Source: Achromobacter sp. AONIH1
GTDB taxonomy: Bacteria > Pseudomonadota > Gammaproteobacteria > Burkholderiales > Burkholderiaceae_B
Assembly: GCF_002902905.1 (NCBI RefSeq)
Contig: NZ_CP026124.1
Span: 1,922,001-1,986,000 of the forward strand
Direction: 5' to 3'
DNA: 64,000 bases
Part shown: positions 56,274-64,000 of the stretch, one piece after another
How positions within the stretch are numbered: position 1 is the stretch's first letter
Layout of the letters: every line of letters starts with the position of its first letter
Made by a program: the position numbers and the translations under genes
Notes under the pieces: model-generated
What the model was told of the DNA's origin: nothing
What the model saw: the letters and a program-made list of their open reading frames with translations, nothing else
The model's database searches: none

Positions 56274-57188
56274 TCAGATGGGGTCCCAGTCGATCACGTC
56301 GGGCGAGCGTTCCAGCGCATAGAAATGCTTGCGCATCGCGGGCATGGCGATCTCGCCGATGCGCTCCGGCGTCCAGCCCTCGCCGTGGTGCACGCTGCGC
56401 AGCGGCCTGGGCTGGCTCATCAGCATGATCTCGTTGGCGCGCACGGCGAAGACCTGCGCGTTGACGGCGGCAGCGGCGTCGCTGGCCAGGTACACCGCCA
56501 GCGGCGCGACCTTGCCGGCCTCCATCTTCTTGAGTTTTGCCACGCGCGCCTTCTCGTCGTCGGTCTCGGCGGGGATGGAGCTGGTCATGCGGCTCCAGGC
56601 GAAGGGCGCGATGCAGTTCGAGCGCACGTTGTAGCGCGCCATGTCCAGCGCGATGGACTTGGACAGCGCCACCACGCCGAGCTTGGCCGCCGCGTAGTTG
56701 GCCTGGCCGAAATTGCCGATCAGGCCCGAGGTGGACGTCATGTGCACGAAGGCGCCGGATTCCTGCTCGCGGAAGTAAGGCGCGGCCGCGCGGCTCATGT
56801 AGAACGAGCCGTTCAGGTGCACCGCGATGACCTGCGCCCACTCGTCCTCGCTCATCTTGTGGAACACCCGGTCGCGCAGGTTGCCGGCATTGTTGATCAC
56901 CGCGTCGATGCGGCCGAACGCGTCGACGGCGGCGCGCACCACGCGGCTGGCGCTGTCGTAGGCGGCCACGCTGTCGGTGCTGGCCACGACCTGTCCGCCG
57001 GCCGCCGCGATCTCGCGCGCCACGGCCTGGGCCGGGCCGTCGCCGCCGCCTTCGCCGGCGAGCGAGACGCCGATGTCGTTGACCACGACCCTGGCGCCGG
57101 CCTGCGCCATCGCCAGCGCGATCTCGCGGCCGATGCCGCCGCCCGCGCCCGTCACCACCACCACCTTGCCTGACACGATGCCGCTCAC
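56274..57188 (-). CDS. SDR-family dehydrogenase (MFE-2/3-hydroxyacyl-CoA dehydrogenase type)
   Basis: A 304-residue NAD-dependent SDR. VVVTGAGGGIGREIALAMAQAGARVVVNDIG, NNAGNLRDRVFHKM, and YAAAKLGVVALSKSIALD are present; this long type with the VNDIG start and NLRD motif resembles the dehydrogenase part of peroxisomal multifunctional enzyme 2. Together with the MaoC gene it makes a split version of that enzyme. First gene of the operon, divergent from the LysR gene with a 141-base gap. Confidence 0.92.
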   Translation of the reverse strand: MSGIVSGKVVVVTGAGGGIGREIALAMAQAGARVVVNDIGVSLAGEGGGDGPAQAVAREIAAAGGQVVASTDSVAAYDSASRVVRAAVDAFGRIDAVINNAGNLRDRVFHKMSEDEWAQVIAVHLNGSFYMSRAAAPYFREQESGAFVHMTSTSGLIGNFGQANYAAAKLGVVALSKSIALDMARYNVRSNCIAPFAWSRMTSSIPAETDDEKARVAKLKKMEAGKVAPLAVYLASDAAAAVNAQVFAVRANEIMLMSQPRPLRSVHHGEGWTPERIGEIAMPAMRKHFYALERSPDVIDWDPI

Positions 57189-57329
57189 TGGACTTCCCCT
57201 ATTCGTGGAAAACAGTTCCGCATCCCAGCCCGGGTTTCCAGTCTGGTTCGCGGGTTTTCATCATGGTAGATTCGGCCGGGCATACACAGAATTCAAAATT
57301 AGAGATGCCCCCCTTCCGCGTGGTGGAAC

Positions 57330-58229
57330 ATGAGACATGACCTGACCGACCTGCGTTTATTCGTGAACGTGGGCGAAACCCTCAACCTGACGCGCGCCGC
57401 AGAACGCACCTTCCTGTCGCTGCCCGCTGCCAGCGCGCGCGTCAAGAACATGGAAGAAGCGTTCAAGGCCCGGCTGCTGGTGCGCATGGCCACCGGCGTG
57501 GCGCTGACGCCGGCGGGCGAAGTGCTGCTCAAGCATGCCAACGCGGTCTTCCGGCAGCTGGAATGCCTGAACGCCGACCTGCAGCCCTACGCCAGCGGGC
57601 TGAAGGGCCGCCTGCGCCTGCTGGCCAACACGACCGCCACCAATTCCTTCCTGGCCGATGCGCTGTCGACCTTCCTGGCCGAGAATCCCGACGTGGACGT
57701 CGAGCTCGAGGAAAAGATCTCCGGCGATATCGTGATTGCGATCCGCGCCGGCGCGGGCGACCTGGGCATCGTGGCCGGCAACATCGACGTCGAAGGGCTG
57801 GACGTGACGCCGCTGTTCCGCGACGAACTCACGGTCGTGGCCGCGCTGGATCATCCGCTGGCCAGCCTGGAGTCCGCGCATTTCGCCGATCTGATCGACG
57901 CCTACCAGTTCGTCGGCATTCATCCCAACAGCGCCATCCAGACCTTCCTGGAGGACATCGCCAGCGGCCTGGGCAAGCGTATCTGCCAGCGCGTGCACGT
58001 GGGCAGCTTCGAGGCCGTGTGCCGCATGGTCGAGGCCGGCGCCGGCATCGCCGTGGTGCCGCGCGCCTGCGCCGCGCGCTACAGCCGGCCGGGCGCGTTG
58101 CACGTGCTCAAGCTCGACGATCCGTGGGCGCTGCGCGACCGCTTGCTGTGCCGCCAGCGCGGCCGCGACCTGCCCAGCTTCGCCGAGTGTTTCATCGGCC
58201 ACCTGCAGCGGGCGGCGCAGGCGCAGTAG
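57330..58229 (+). CDS. LysR-family transcriptional regulator
   Basis: A 299-residue regulator with N-terminal winged HTH (LRLFVNVGETLNLTRAAERTFLSLPAASARVKNMEEAF) and an effector domain (LRLLANTTATNSFLADALSTFLAENPDVDVELEE). It is divergent from the SDR-MaoC-CaiB operon and upstream of a Bug receptor, so it probably controls one or both according to the catabolic substrate or its CoA ester. No clear T-N11-A palindrome was picked out in 57189-57329. Confidence 0.93.
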   Translation: MRHDLTDLRLFVNVGETLNLTRAAERTFLSLPAASARVKNMEEAFKARLLVRMATGVALTPAGEVLLKHANAVFRQLECLNADLQPYASGLKGRLRLLANTTATNSFLADALSTFLAENPDVDVELEEKISGDIVIAIRAGAGDLGIVAGNIDVEGLDVTPLFRDELTVVAALDHPLASLESAHFADLIDAYQFVGIHPNSAIQTFLEDIASGLGKRICQRVHVGSFEAVCRMVEAGAGIAVVPRACAARYSRPGALHVLKLDDPWALRDRLLCRQRGRDLPSFAECFIGHLQRAAQAQ

Positions 58230-58422
58230 CGCCGGCAGGGAGACCGCTGGGCGTGTAAGAGTCCGATTTTCGGGGAGCGCGCTGAAAGTGTCCGCCGAGC
58301 GGACTGCGCGTGCGAACGAAGAGGGGCTTCCGAAAATGCGTAGCGGCAATCTCCGTGTCTCGGCAAATAATGAAAGTCGCGCCGGCCAGCCCGGTGACAA
58401 GAACGAGACTCTGGAGACTGCC

Positions 58423-59397
58423 GTGTTCAATCCTCAACGCCGCCGCGTCGTCGCGGGGCTGGGCGCCGCCGCCGCATTCCCTGCCGTCCGCGCCGCATCC
58501 GCCTGGCCCGGCCATGCCGTGACGTTCATCGTGCCGTTTCCGCCGGGCGGGCCGGTCGACACCACGGCGCGCTTCGCCACCCAGCCGCTGGGCCGTCTCT
58601 GGTCCGTGCCTACCGTGGTGGACAACAAATCCGGCGCTGGCGGCATCGTGGGCGCGCAGTTCGCCGCGAAGGCGGAGCCCGATGGCTACAGCCTTTTCTT
58701 CGCCTCCATCCACCATGCGGTGCTGCCCAGCCTGCGTGACAACCTCAGCTACGACATCCTGCGTGATTTCGAGCCTGTGGGCATGGCGGCGGTGTTCCCC
58801 ATCGTGCTGGTGGTCAATCCGTCAATGCCGGTGAACAGCGTGAGCGAGCTGATCGCCTATGCCAAGGCTCAGCCCGGCAAGCTGTCGTTCAGCTCGTCGG
58901 GCACGGGCGGCGGCACGCATCTGGCCGGCGAACTGTTCAATGCCATGGCCGGAACCAGGATCCAGCACGTGCCGTATCGCGGCAGCGCGCCCGCCATGCA
59001 GGACCTGGTGGGCGGACAGGTGCAGCTGATGTTCGCTGACGGACCTTCGGCGGTGCCGCAGCTCAAGGCCGGCAAGGTGCGCGCGCTGGGCGTGGGCAAT
59101 CCGCGGCGTTCGGCGTTGCTGCCGGACGTGCCCACCATCGCGGAATCCGGCTTGCCGGACTACGAGGCTTATTCGTGGAGCGGCATGATGGCGCCGCGCG
59201 GCACGCCGGCGGCCATCGTCGCCAAGGTGAACGCGGACCTGGTACAGGTGTTGTCGGATCCCGCCACCGCCAGCAGCATGATCGCCGCGGGCGCCGAGCC
59301 CAAGCCGGGCACGCCGCGGGCGTTCGGCGATTTCGTCGCGGCCGAGATCGGAAAGTGGCGCGAGGTGATCCGCAAGGCGGACATTCGCGTGGAATGA
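58423..59397 (+). CDS. Bug-type tripartite tricarboxylate receptor, possible Tat substrate
   Basis: A 324-residue periplasmic binding protein of the TctC/Bug family. The mature part has TFIVPFPPGGPVDTTARF, VVDNKSGAGGIVGAQFAAK, PDGYSLFF and SFSSSGTGGGTHLAGELF, hallmarks of the family that binds carboxylates and amides. The GTG start follows GGAG by seven bases; it gives the signal NPQRRRVVAGLGAAAAFPAVRAA, whose RRR-VV fits a twin-arginine signal. No TctA/TctB membrane genes are near, as for many Bug proteins. It follows the LysR gene; the 193-base gap holds no gene. Confidence 0.92.
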   Translation: MFNPQRRRVVAGLGAAAAFPAVRAASAWPGHAVTFIVPFPPGGPVDTTARFATQPLGRLWSVPTVVDNKSGAGGIVGAQFAAKAEPDGYSLFFASIHHAVLPSLRDNLSYDILRDFEPVGMAAVFPIVLVVNPSMPVNSVSELIAYAKAQPGKLSFSSSGTGGGTHLAGELFNAMAGTRIQHVPYRGSAPAMQDLVGGQVQLMFADGPSAVPQLKAGKVRALGVGNPRRSALLPDVPTIAESGLPDYEAYSWSGMMAPRGTPAAIVAKVNADLVQVLSDPATASSMIAAGAEPKPGTPRAFGDFVAAEIGKWREVIRKADIRVE

Positions 59398-59478
59398 ATG
59401 CGCCGCGAGCCGCGTCCAGGATGGGCGAGGCTCGCGGCCCGGGCGGCGCGGCGGTGGTTCAGGAACGGGCAGCGCGCA

Positions 59479-60447
59479 TCAGTTGGCCTGGATGTTGGCG
59501 CTGCGTATCACGTCGGCCCACAAGGCATATTCCTTGTCGATGCGCTCCTGCAAGGCGCGCGAATCGCCGGCGTTGATGGTGTAGCCGCCGTCTGTCATGG
59601 CCTGGCGGAACGCGGAATCGCTCGAGACCTGGGCCAGCGCCTTGGTCAGCCGCTGGTGCACCGGGTCCGGCAGCTGCTTCGGGCCGACCAGCGCATACCA
59701 GCCCACCACTTCATAGTCCTTCAGGCCGGCCTCGATCATCGTGGGCACGTCGGGCAGCTCGGGATTGCGAGTGCGAGACGTGACGGCCAGCGCGCGCGCC
59801 TTGCCGCTCTTGATGAAGGGGATCGCGGTGCTGGTGATGTCGAACATGAAGGTGATCTTGCCGCTGATCACATCCACCATGGCGGGCGAATTGCCGCGAT
59901 AGGGCACGTGCAGCATGGGCGCGTCGGCCTGCTTCTTCAACAGCTCGGCCGACAGGTGGTTCGAGGCGCCGATGCCGGCCGAGCCGAACGACACCGCGTC
60001 CGGATGCTTGCGCGCGTAGTCGACCAGTTCAGGCACGCTGGTCGCGGGCACTTGCGGGCCGATCAGCAGCACGTTGGCGTAGTCCACCACCAGGCCGACC
60101 AGCGAGAAGTCCTTGCGCGGATCGAACAGCGTGCTGCGCTGGACCAGCGGCGACATGGTCAGCGTCGGGCTGGCGGCGAAGCCCAGCACGTAGCCGTCGG
60201 GCGTGGCCTTGGCGGTGGCGTCCGAGGCGATCATGCCGCTGGCGCCGGCGCGGTTTTCCACGATCACGGGCTGTCCCAGCTTGTCGCCCAGGTATTTGGC
60301 GAAGACGCGCGCCGTGGTGTCCACGGGACCGCCAGGGGCATAGCCCACCAGCAGGCGGATGGGCCGGTCGGGATAGGCGCTCCAGGCCGGCGTCGCGGCC
60401 AAGGCCGCGACGGTGGCCGCGGCGGCGAACAGGGTCTTGAGGTTCAC
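59479..60447 (-). CDS. Bug-type tripartite tricarboxylate receptor (Sec signal)
   Basis: A 322-residue TctC/Bug-family receptor with a Sec signal (VNLKTLFAAAATVAALAATPAWSA). The mature part has RLLVGYAPGGPVDTTARVFA, VIVENRAGASGMIASDATAKATPDGYVLGF and VSFGSAGIGASNHLSAELL. The GTG start is fixed by AAGGAG seven bases before it. It is the last gene of the DUF35-thiolase-ligase-Bug operon, 53 bases after the ligase gene, and lies tail-to-tail with the other Bug gene. Confidence 0.94.
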   Translation of the reverse strand: MNLKTLFAAAATVAALAATPAWSAYPDRPIRLLVGYAPGGPVDTTARVFAKYLGDKLGQPVIVENRAGASGMIASDATAKATPDGYVLGFAASPTLTMSPLVQRSTLFDPRKDFSLVGLVVDYANVLLIGPQVPATSVPELVDYARKHPDAVSFGSAGIGASNHLSAELLKKQADAPMLHVPYRGNSPAMVDVISGKITFMFDITSTAIPFIKSGKARALAVTSRTRNPELPDVPTMIEAGLKDYEVVGWYALVGPKQLPDPVHQRLTKALAQVSSDSAFRQAMTDGGYTINAGDSRALQERIDKEYALWADVIRSANIQAN

Positions 60448-60500
60448 GCTGTGTCTCCTTGTGTGCGCCGGCCGGTCGCGCCGCGGAACAGGCTCCGCGG

Positions 60501-62021
60501 CTACGCCAACCGGTCTTTCAGCGGCTGCTTCAGGATTTTTCCGCTGACCGTGGTGGGTATGGCGTCGATGGGAATGATCTGCGCGGGCCGCTTGTACGGC
60601 GCGAGCTGCGCGCGCAGGTGCAGCATCAGCAGGCGGGTGTCCAGCGCGGCGCCGGGCAGCGGCTCGACGAAGGCGACGACCTCTTCGTTGTGGTCTTCGG
60701 TCTGGCGCCCCACCACGGCCGACAGCCGCACGCCGGGAAAGGCGTTGATGACCGATTCCACCTCGATGGGATAGACGTTGAAGCCGGAACGGATGATCAG
60801 ATCCTTGCTGCGTCCGGCGATGAACAGCGCGCCGTCGGCATCCACGTAGCCGATATCGCCGGTATCCAGCCAACCGCCGGGCAACAGCGCGCGCGCCGTC
60901 TGCTCGGGATCGCGGTAATAGCCCAGCATGACGCCGGGCCCCCGGATCAGGATGGTGCCGCGCTCGCCAGGCTCCGGCGTGGCGCGGTCCGGGCTGCCGA
61001 TGCGCCATTCGACGCCGTCCACCGCGTAGCCGGACGAGCAGTCGCCGCGCGGGCGGTCCATGTCGGTGATGAACATGGAGCCGGCATATTCGGTGATGCC
61101 GTAGCCGTGATGCATGGGCAGTCCGAAATAGCGTTCCGCGTCGCGCTTGAGCGTGGGGTCCAGCGCGGCGCCGCCGGTATAGAGATATCGCAGGTTCGGC
61201 GCGCGCAGCTCGCCGCGCGGCGGCGCGGACGCCAGCAGGCGGCTGAACATGGTGGGCACGCCCTGCAGGATGCTGATGCCGGGCTGGCGCAGCGCGCGGT
61301 ACACGTCCTCGGTATCGAAGCGGCTGCGCACCACCAGGCTGGCGCCGGCGTGCTGCGTGGCCAGCAGCACCGTGGCGATGCCGAAGATGTGCGACAGCGG
61401 CAGCGCGGCGTAGCCGATGTCATGCGGCGTCAGCCGCCGCGATGCCGCCGATATCCGCGCGAAATGCAGCAGGCCCCGGTGCGGCACCATCACGCCCTTG
61501 GGCGTGCCGGTGGTGCCCGAGGTGTAGATTAGGGTGGCGACGGCGTCGGCCAGCTCGCCGGTTTCCGCCGCGGGCGGTTCGGACGCGAGGCTGGCATCCA
61601 CGCCGCCGCCCCAGGCGGGCAGCGCGGCGGGCGTGGCGCCGGCGGTCTCGGCATGTTCGCGCGCGGCGGACGAAACCCCGCTGGTGTACAGCGTGAGCCG
61701 GGGCCGCGCGTGCTGGCGGATGCTGGCGACTTCGCGCGCCGACAGCCGCGCGTTCACGCCCACCTGCCAGGCGCCGGCCAGGCTGCAGGCGAACAGCGAC
61801 ACGACCATGGCGGCGCAGTTCTCGCCCACCAGCATGACGCGGTCGCCGCGCGCCACGCCCTGGCCGGCCAGCCAGGCCGCGGCCTCTTGCGCGCGCTGCC
61901 ACAGCTGGCCGTAGCGGACCACGCCGCCGCCTTCTTCGTACAGGCAGACGGCGTCGGGCTGGCGCTGCGCCTGCCGGGCAAGGATGTCGTGGATGCGGTC
62001 GGGGGAATCGGAATGAGGCAT
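60501..62021 (-). CDS. Acyl-CoA synthetase (AMP-forming)
   Basis: A 506-residue adenylate-forming ligase. ATLIYTSGTTGTPKGVMVPH (ATP loop), HHGYGITEYAG, GGWLDTGDIGYVD and GRSKDLIIRSGFNVYPIEVE are present; the C-terminal catalytic Lys lies in TTVSGKILKQPLKDRL. It would activate the acid taken up by the neighbouring Bug receptor as its CoA thioester. Substrate specificity is not clear from the sequence. It starts 14 bases after the thiolase-like gene in the same operon. Confidence 0.93.
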   Translation of the reverse strand: MPHSDSPDRIHDILARQAQRQPDAVCLYEEGGGVVRYGQLWQRAQEAAAWLAGQGVARGDRVMLVGENCAAMVVSLFACSLAGAWQVGVNARLSAREVASIRQHARPRLTLYTSGVSSAAREHAETAGATPAALPAWGGGVDASLASEPPAAETGELADAVATLIYTSGTTGTPKGVMVPHRGLLHFARISAASRRLTPHDIGYAALPLSHIFGIATVLLATQHAGASLVVRSRFDTEDVYRALRQPGISILQGVPTMFSRLLASAPPRGELRAPNLRYLYTGGAALDPTLKRDAERYFGLPMHHGYGITEYAGSMFITDMDRPRGDCSSGYAVDGVEWRIGSPDRATPEPGERGTILIRGPGVMLGYYRDPEQTARALLPGGWLDTGDIGYVDADGALFIAGRSKDLIIRSGFNVYPIEVESVINAFPGVRLSAVVGRQTEDHNEEVVAFVEPLPGAALDTRLLMLHLRAQLAPYKRPAQIIPIDAIPTTVSGKILKQPLKDRLA

Positions 62022-62035
62022 GGAATGTCGCGGGT

Positions 62036-63208
62036 TCAAAGCGTGGCCTGGATGCCGAGAATGGCGGTGGATTGGCTGGACAGCGTGCCGCCGTTGCCAT
62101 GCACCAGCGCCAGCGCGGCGCCGGACACCTGGCGCGCGCCGCATTCGCCGCGCAGCTGGCGCACCGCCTCGATCATGATGAATACGCCGTACATGCCGGG
62201 ATGCACGCAGCACAGCCCGCCGCCGTTGGTGTTGACCGGCAGCCGGCCGCCCGGCGCGATGGCGCCGCCGGCGATGAAGTCGCGCGCCTCGCCCTTGGCG
62301 CAGAATCCCAGGTCTTCCAGGAACAGCAGGGTATTGATGGTGAAGGCGTCGTACAGCTCGACCACATCGATGTCGGCGGGCTTCAGTCCGGCCATCTCGA
62401 AGGCGCGCCGGCCCGACTCGGTGGCGGCGGTGATGGTCAGGTCTTCCATCGACGAGATCTGGCGATTCCAGACCGAGGTGGCGTTGCCCAGCACATACAC
62501 CGGCGGCCGAGGCAGGTCGCGCGCGCGTTCGGCGCGCACCAGCACGTAGGCGCCGGCGCCGTCGGTCACCAGGCAGCAGTCGCGCGCGCTGAGCGGATCG
62601 GACATCATGCGGGCGGACAGGATCTGTTCCAGCGTGGCCGGTTCGCGCAGTTGGGCCTCGGGGTTGAGCTGGGCCCATTGATTGGCGGCCAGCGCCACCT
62701 GCGCCAGGTCTTCGCGGCGCGTGCCGTACTGGTGCATGTGGCGGGCAGCCGCCAACGCGTAGGACGACAGCGGGCTCAGCGGCTCGTAGGGCGTCTCGTA
62801 GGGTTGGGGATCGAACTGCCTGCGTACCCGGCCGATCTCCGCGCGCGACAGCGCCGACGTGCGCTGCGTGCTGCCGTAGCAGACCAGCACTGCCTGGCAC
62901 TGGCCCGAGGCCAGCGCGTGCAGCGCCGGCAGCAGATGGGCCACGAAGCTGGAGCCGCCCAGCATGGTGCTGTCGATGAAGGTGGGCCGTATGCCCAGGT
63001 GCTCGATCACGGGCATGGCCCACATCGGCGCGGCCACGCTGGCGGTGCAGATGCCGTCGATATCGCGCATGGACAGGCCGGCATCGGCCACGGCGCGCTG
63101 CGCCGCCTGCACCAGGATTTCCATTTCGGTATAGCCCTGGGCCTGCCCCAGGCCGGCGTGGCCCACGCCTGCCACGGCCACCGCGCCTCGCAGATCGTGC
63201 AGTTTCAT
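62036..63208 (-). CDS. SCP2/SCPx-type thiolase homologue lacking the N-terminal nucleophile Cys
   Basis: A 390-residue thiolase-fold protein of the lipid-transfer/SCPx group (VAVAGVGHAGLGQAQGYTEMEILVQAAQRAVADAG). Where thiolases carry the nucleophile Cys, this protein reads STMLGGSSFVAHLL, with Ser. The C-terminal block VVELYDAFTINTLLFLEDLGFCAKGEARDFI and GGRLPVNTNGGGLCCVHPGM keeps the HP-G motif. Cys-less members paired with DUF35 proteins include the Ltp2 retro-aldolase of steroid side-chain breakdown. The ATG overlaps the DUF35 stop (ATGA), so the two proteins are translationally coupled and may form a complex. Thiolase, aldolase or another carbon-carbon lyase activity is possible. Confidence 0.88.
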   Translation of the reverse strand: MKLHDLRGAVAVAGVGHAGLGQAQGYTEMEILVQAAQRAVADAGLSMRDIDGICTASVAAPMWAMPVIEHLGIRPTFIDSTMLGGSSFVAHLLPALHALASGQCQAVLVCYGSTQRTSALSRAEIGRVRRQFDPQPYETPYEPLSPLSSYALAAARHMHQYGTRREDLAQVALAANQWAQLNPEAQLREPATLEQILSARMMSDPLSARDCCLVTDGAGAYVLVRAERARDLPRPPVYVLGNATSVWNRQISSMEDLTITAATESGRRAFEMAGLKPADIDVVELYDAFTINTLLFLEDLGFCAKGEARDFIAGGAIAPGGRLPVNTNGGGLCCVHPGMYGVFIMIEAVRQLRGECGARQVSGAALALVHGNGGTLSSQSTAILGIQATL

Positions 63209-63606
63209 GCTGCCTCCTGTTGCGGCGCGAACACCAGCAGGCCCTGGCCGTTCTCGGACGCAATCCGGGCGCGCACGGACATGCCGATGCGTACCGCCTC
63301 CGGTGGCACGCCCTCGACGCGGCTCATCAGCCGCACGCCTTCCTTCAGGTCGACCAGCGCGACGTTGTAGTCGCCGCCGGCTTCGGGCTTGCGCCGCACC
63401 ACGGTGGTCGAATAGACCACGCCGGCGCCGTCCGGCTCGAACCAGGACAGACGGTCGGCGCCGCAATGGGGGCAGATCATGCGGGGATGGAACACGGCCC
63501 GCTCGCAGCCGCCGCAACGCTGGATGAGGAAGATGCCCCGGTCCAGCGCCCGGCGGTAGAGGGCGTCGGCGCCGCAGTTGGCGGGCGGGCTGTCGAGGGA
63601 GGTCAT
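63205..63606 (-). CDS. Zn-ribbon/OB-fold DUF35 protein
   Basis: A 133-residue protein with an N-terminal helix, a rubredoxin-like zinc ribbon (RCGGCERAVFHPRMICPHCGAD; C-x2-C and C-x2-C) and an OB fold (VVYSTTVVRRKPEAGGDYNVALVDLKEGVRLMSRV). DUF35 proteins bind acyl-CoA and act as obligate partners of thiolase-like proteins in steroid, acetone and HMG-type pathways. First gene of the minus-strand operon, overlapping the thiolase homologue. The start is uncertain: a longer version from 63669 is possible, but the conserved part begins well after 63606. Confidence 0.9.
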   Translation of the reverse strand: MTSLDSPPANCGADALYRRALDRGIFLIQRCGGCERAVFHPRMICPHCGADRLSWFEPDGAGVVYSTTVVRRKPEAGGDYNVALVDLKEGVRLMSRVEGVPPEAVRIGMSVRARIASENGQGLLVFAPQQEAA

Positions 63607-63802
63607 GGGGTCGGGACGGGAGCGTTGGACATGGCTGCTAGTGTCCGCAGCGTGACGCGCTTCGGCCATTCTTCATTGCTGAAGCTGGTCTTTTGCGCGT
63701 CCGTAGGGCGACCCTCTCTGCCTGCGCGGAAGGCCGTCTTCGGCAGAGGCAGATTGCCGGGTCGCCAGCGCGCGTGGCTAGATACCGGAAAAGGAGACAG
63801 AT

Positions 63803-64000
63803 ATGAACCTGACCTGGACGCCCGAGCTGCGCCGCTTCCGCGAGGAGGTCGCGGCCTTCGCCGCCGCCAGCCTGCCGCCGGATATCCGCGACAAGGTGCT
63901 GCGACATCAGCGGTTGGAACGCGACGACTATGTGCGCTGGCACCTGGTCCTGGCCGACCGCGGCTGGGGCGCGCCCACCTGGCCCGTCGAGCACGGCGGC
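63803..64000 (+). CDS. Acyl-CoA dehydrogenase, N-terminal part (runs off the window)
   Basis: The first 66 codons (MNLTWTPELRRFREEVAAFA, then LPPDIRDKVL and WGAPTWPVEHGG) match the N-terminal helical domain of acyl-CoA dehydrogenases of the steroid/branched-acid type. AAAGGAGACAG stands before the ATG. It is divergent from the DUF35 operon, with 196 bases between starts. The FAD domain and catalytic Glu lie outside the window. Confidence 0.88.
   Translation, partial: MNLTWTPELRRFREEVAAFAAASLPPDIRDKVLRHQRLERDDYVRWHLVLADRGWGAPTWPVEHGG

Noticed and set aside
62022..63263. A longer ligase that includes the region upstream of 62021
   Set aside because: That stretch is the thiolase-like gene read in another frame; the ligase fold starts at MPHSDSPDRIHD.

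Overview
The window reads as chromosomal DNA of a high-GC betaproteobacterium of the order Burkholderiales, most likely Alcaligenaceae of the Achromobacter/Bordetella type. This is an inference from gene content and layout: fadD, mnmC and metNIQ with typical betaproteobacterial neighbours, the amgK-murU / lptD-surA-rsmA divergent block, the glyQ-glyS-gmhB-plsC operon, and several Bug-type (tripartite tricarboxylate) solute receptors. No insertion sequence, integrase, phage gene, CRISPR array or rRNA was seen. About 57 protein genes and two tRNA genes are packed with very short gaps.

Layout. 1-8943: end of a LysR regulator, an M20 amidohydrolase divergent from fadD, an inositol-monophosphatase-like gene, mnmC, and a GH31 glycosidase whose active site looks degenerate. 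9179-11716: methionine ABC importer metNIQ. 11926-15106: tRNA-Lys(UUU), a small zinc-ribbon protein, and a compact iron-response locus in which a second Fur-family gene, a downstream unknown gene and a divergent AraC regulator are separated by two near-identical Fur-box-like sites. 15116-23978: a YkgJ-like cysteine-cluster protein, tag, an LTA-synthase-like phosphotransferase, an AsmA protein, a dCache-GGDEF diguanylate cyclase in an operon with a TetR regulator, and a divergent SDR reductase across a clear palindromic operator. 24118-32342: tRNA-Lys(CUU), ppk2, a CorA-type transporter, NAD-isocitrate dehydrogenase, a HAD protein, an OmpA lipoprotein, a pterin dehydratase, a coiled-coil membrane protein, and amgK-murU (peptidoglycan recycling). 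32511-43796: lptD-surA-rsmA (outer membrane assembly), glycerate kinase divergent from pyruvate kinase, an SpmA-SpmB fusion divergent from fadE. 43818-51222: one eight-gene minus-strand operon, glyQ-glyS-gmhB-plsC-(YgjP peptidase)-phnW-gloA-def. 51497-53948: enoyl-CoA hydratase and class I fumarase.

The last 10 kb (54125-64000) is the most accessory-looking part: two minus-strand operons (SDR, MaoC hydratase, CaiB CoA-transferase; and DUF35 protein, SCP2-type thiolase homologue, acyl-CoA ligase, Bug receptor), a LysR regulator, a second Bug receptor and the start of an acyl-CoA dehydrogenase. Together they could take up a carboxylate, activate it with CoA and break it down by a beta-oxidation-like route. 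The substrate cannot be told from sequence.

The most unusual signals are the DUF35 plus Cys-less thiolase pair, the degenerate GH31 protein, the double Fur-box locus, phnW lodged inside a housekeeping operon, and the 15-bp hairpin that holds both stop codons of fadE and def.
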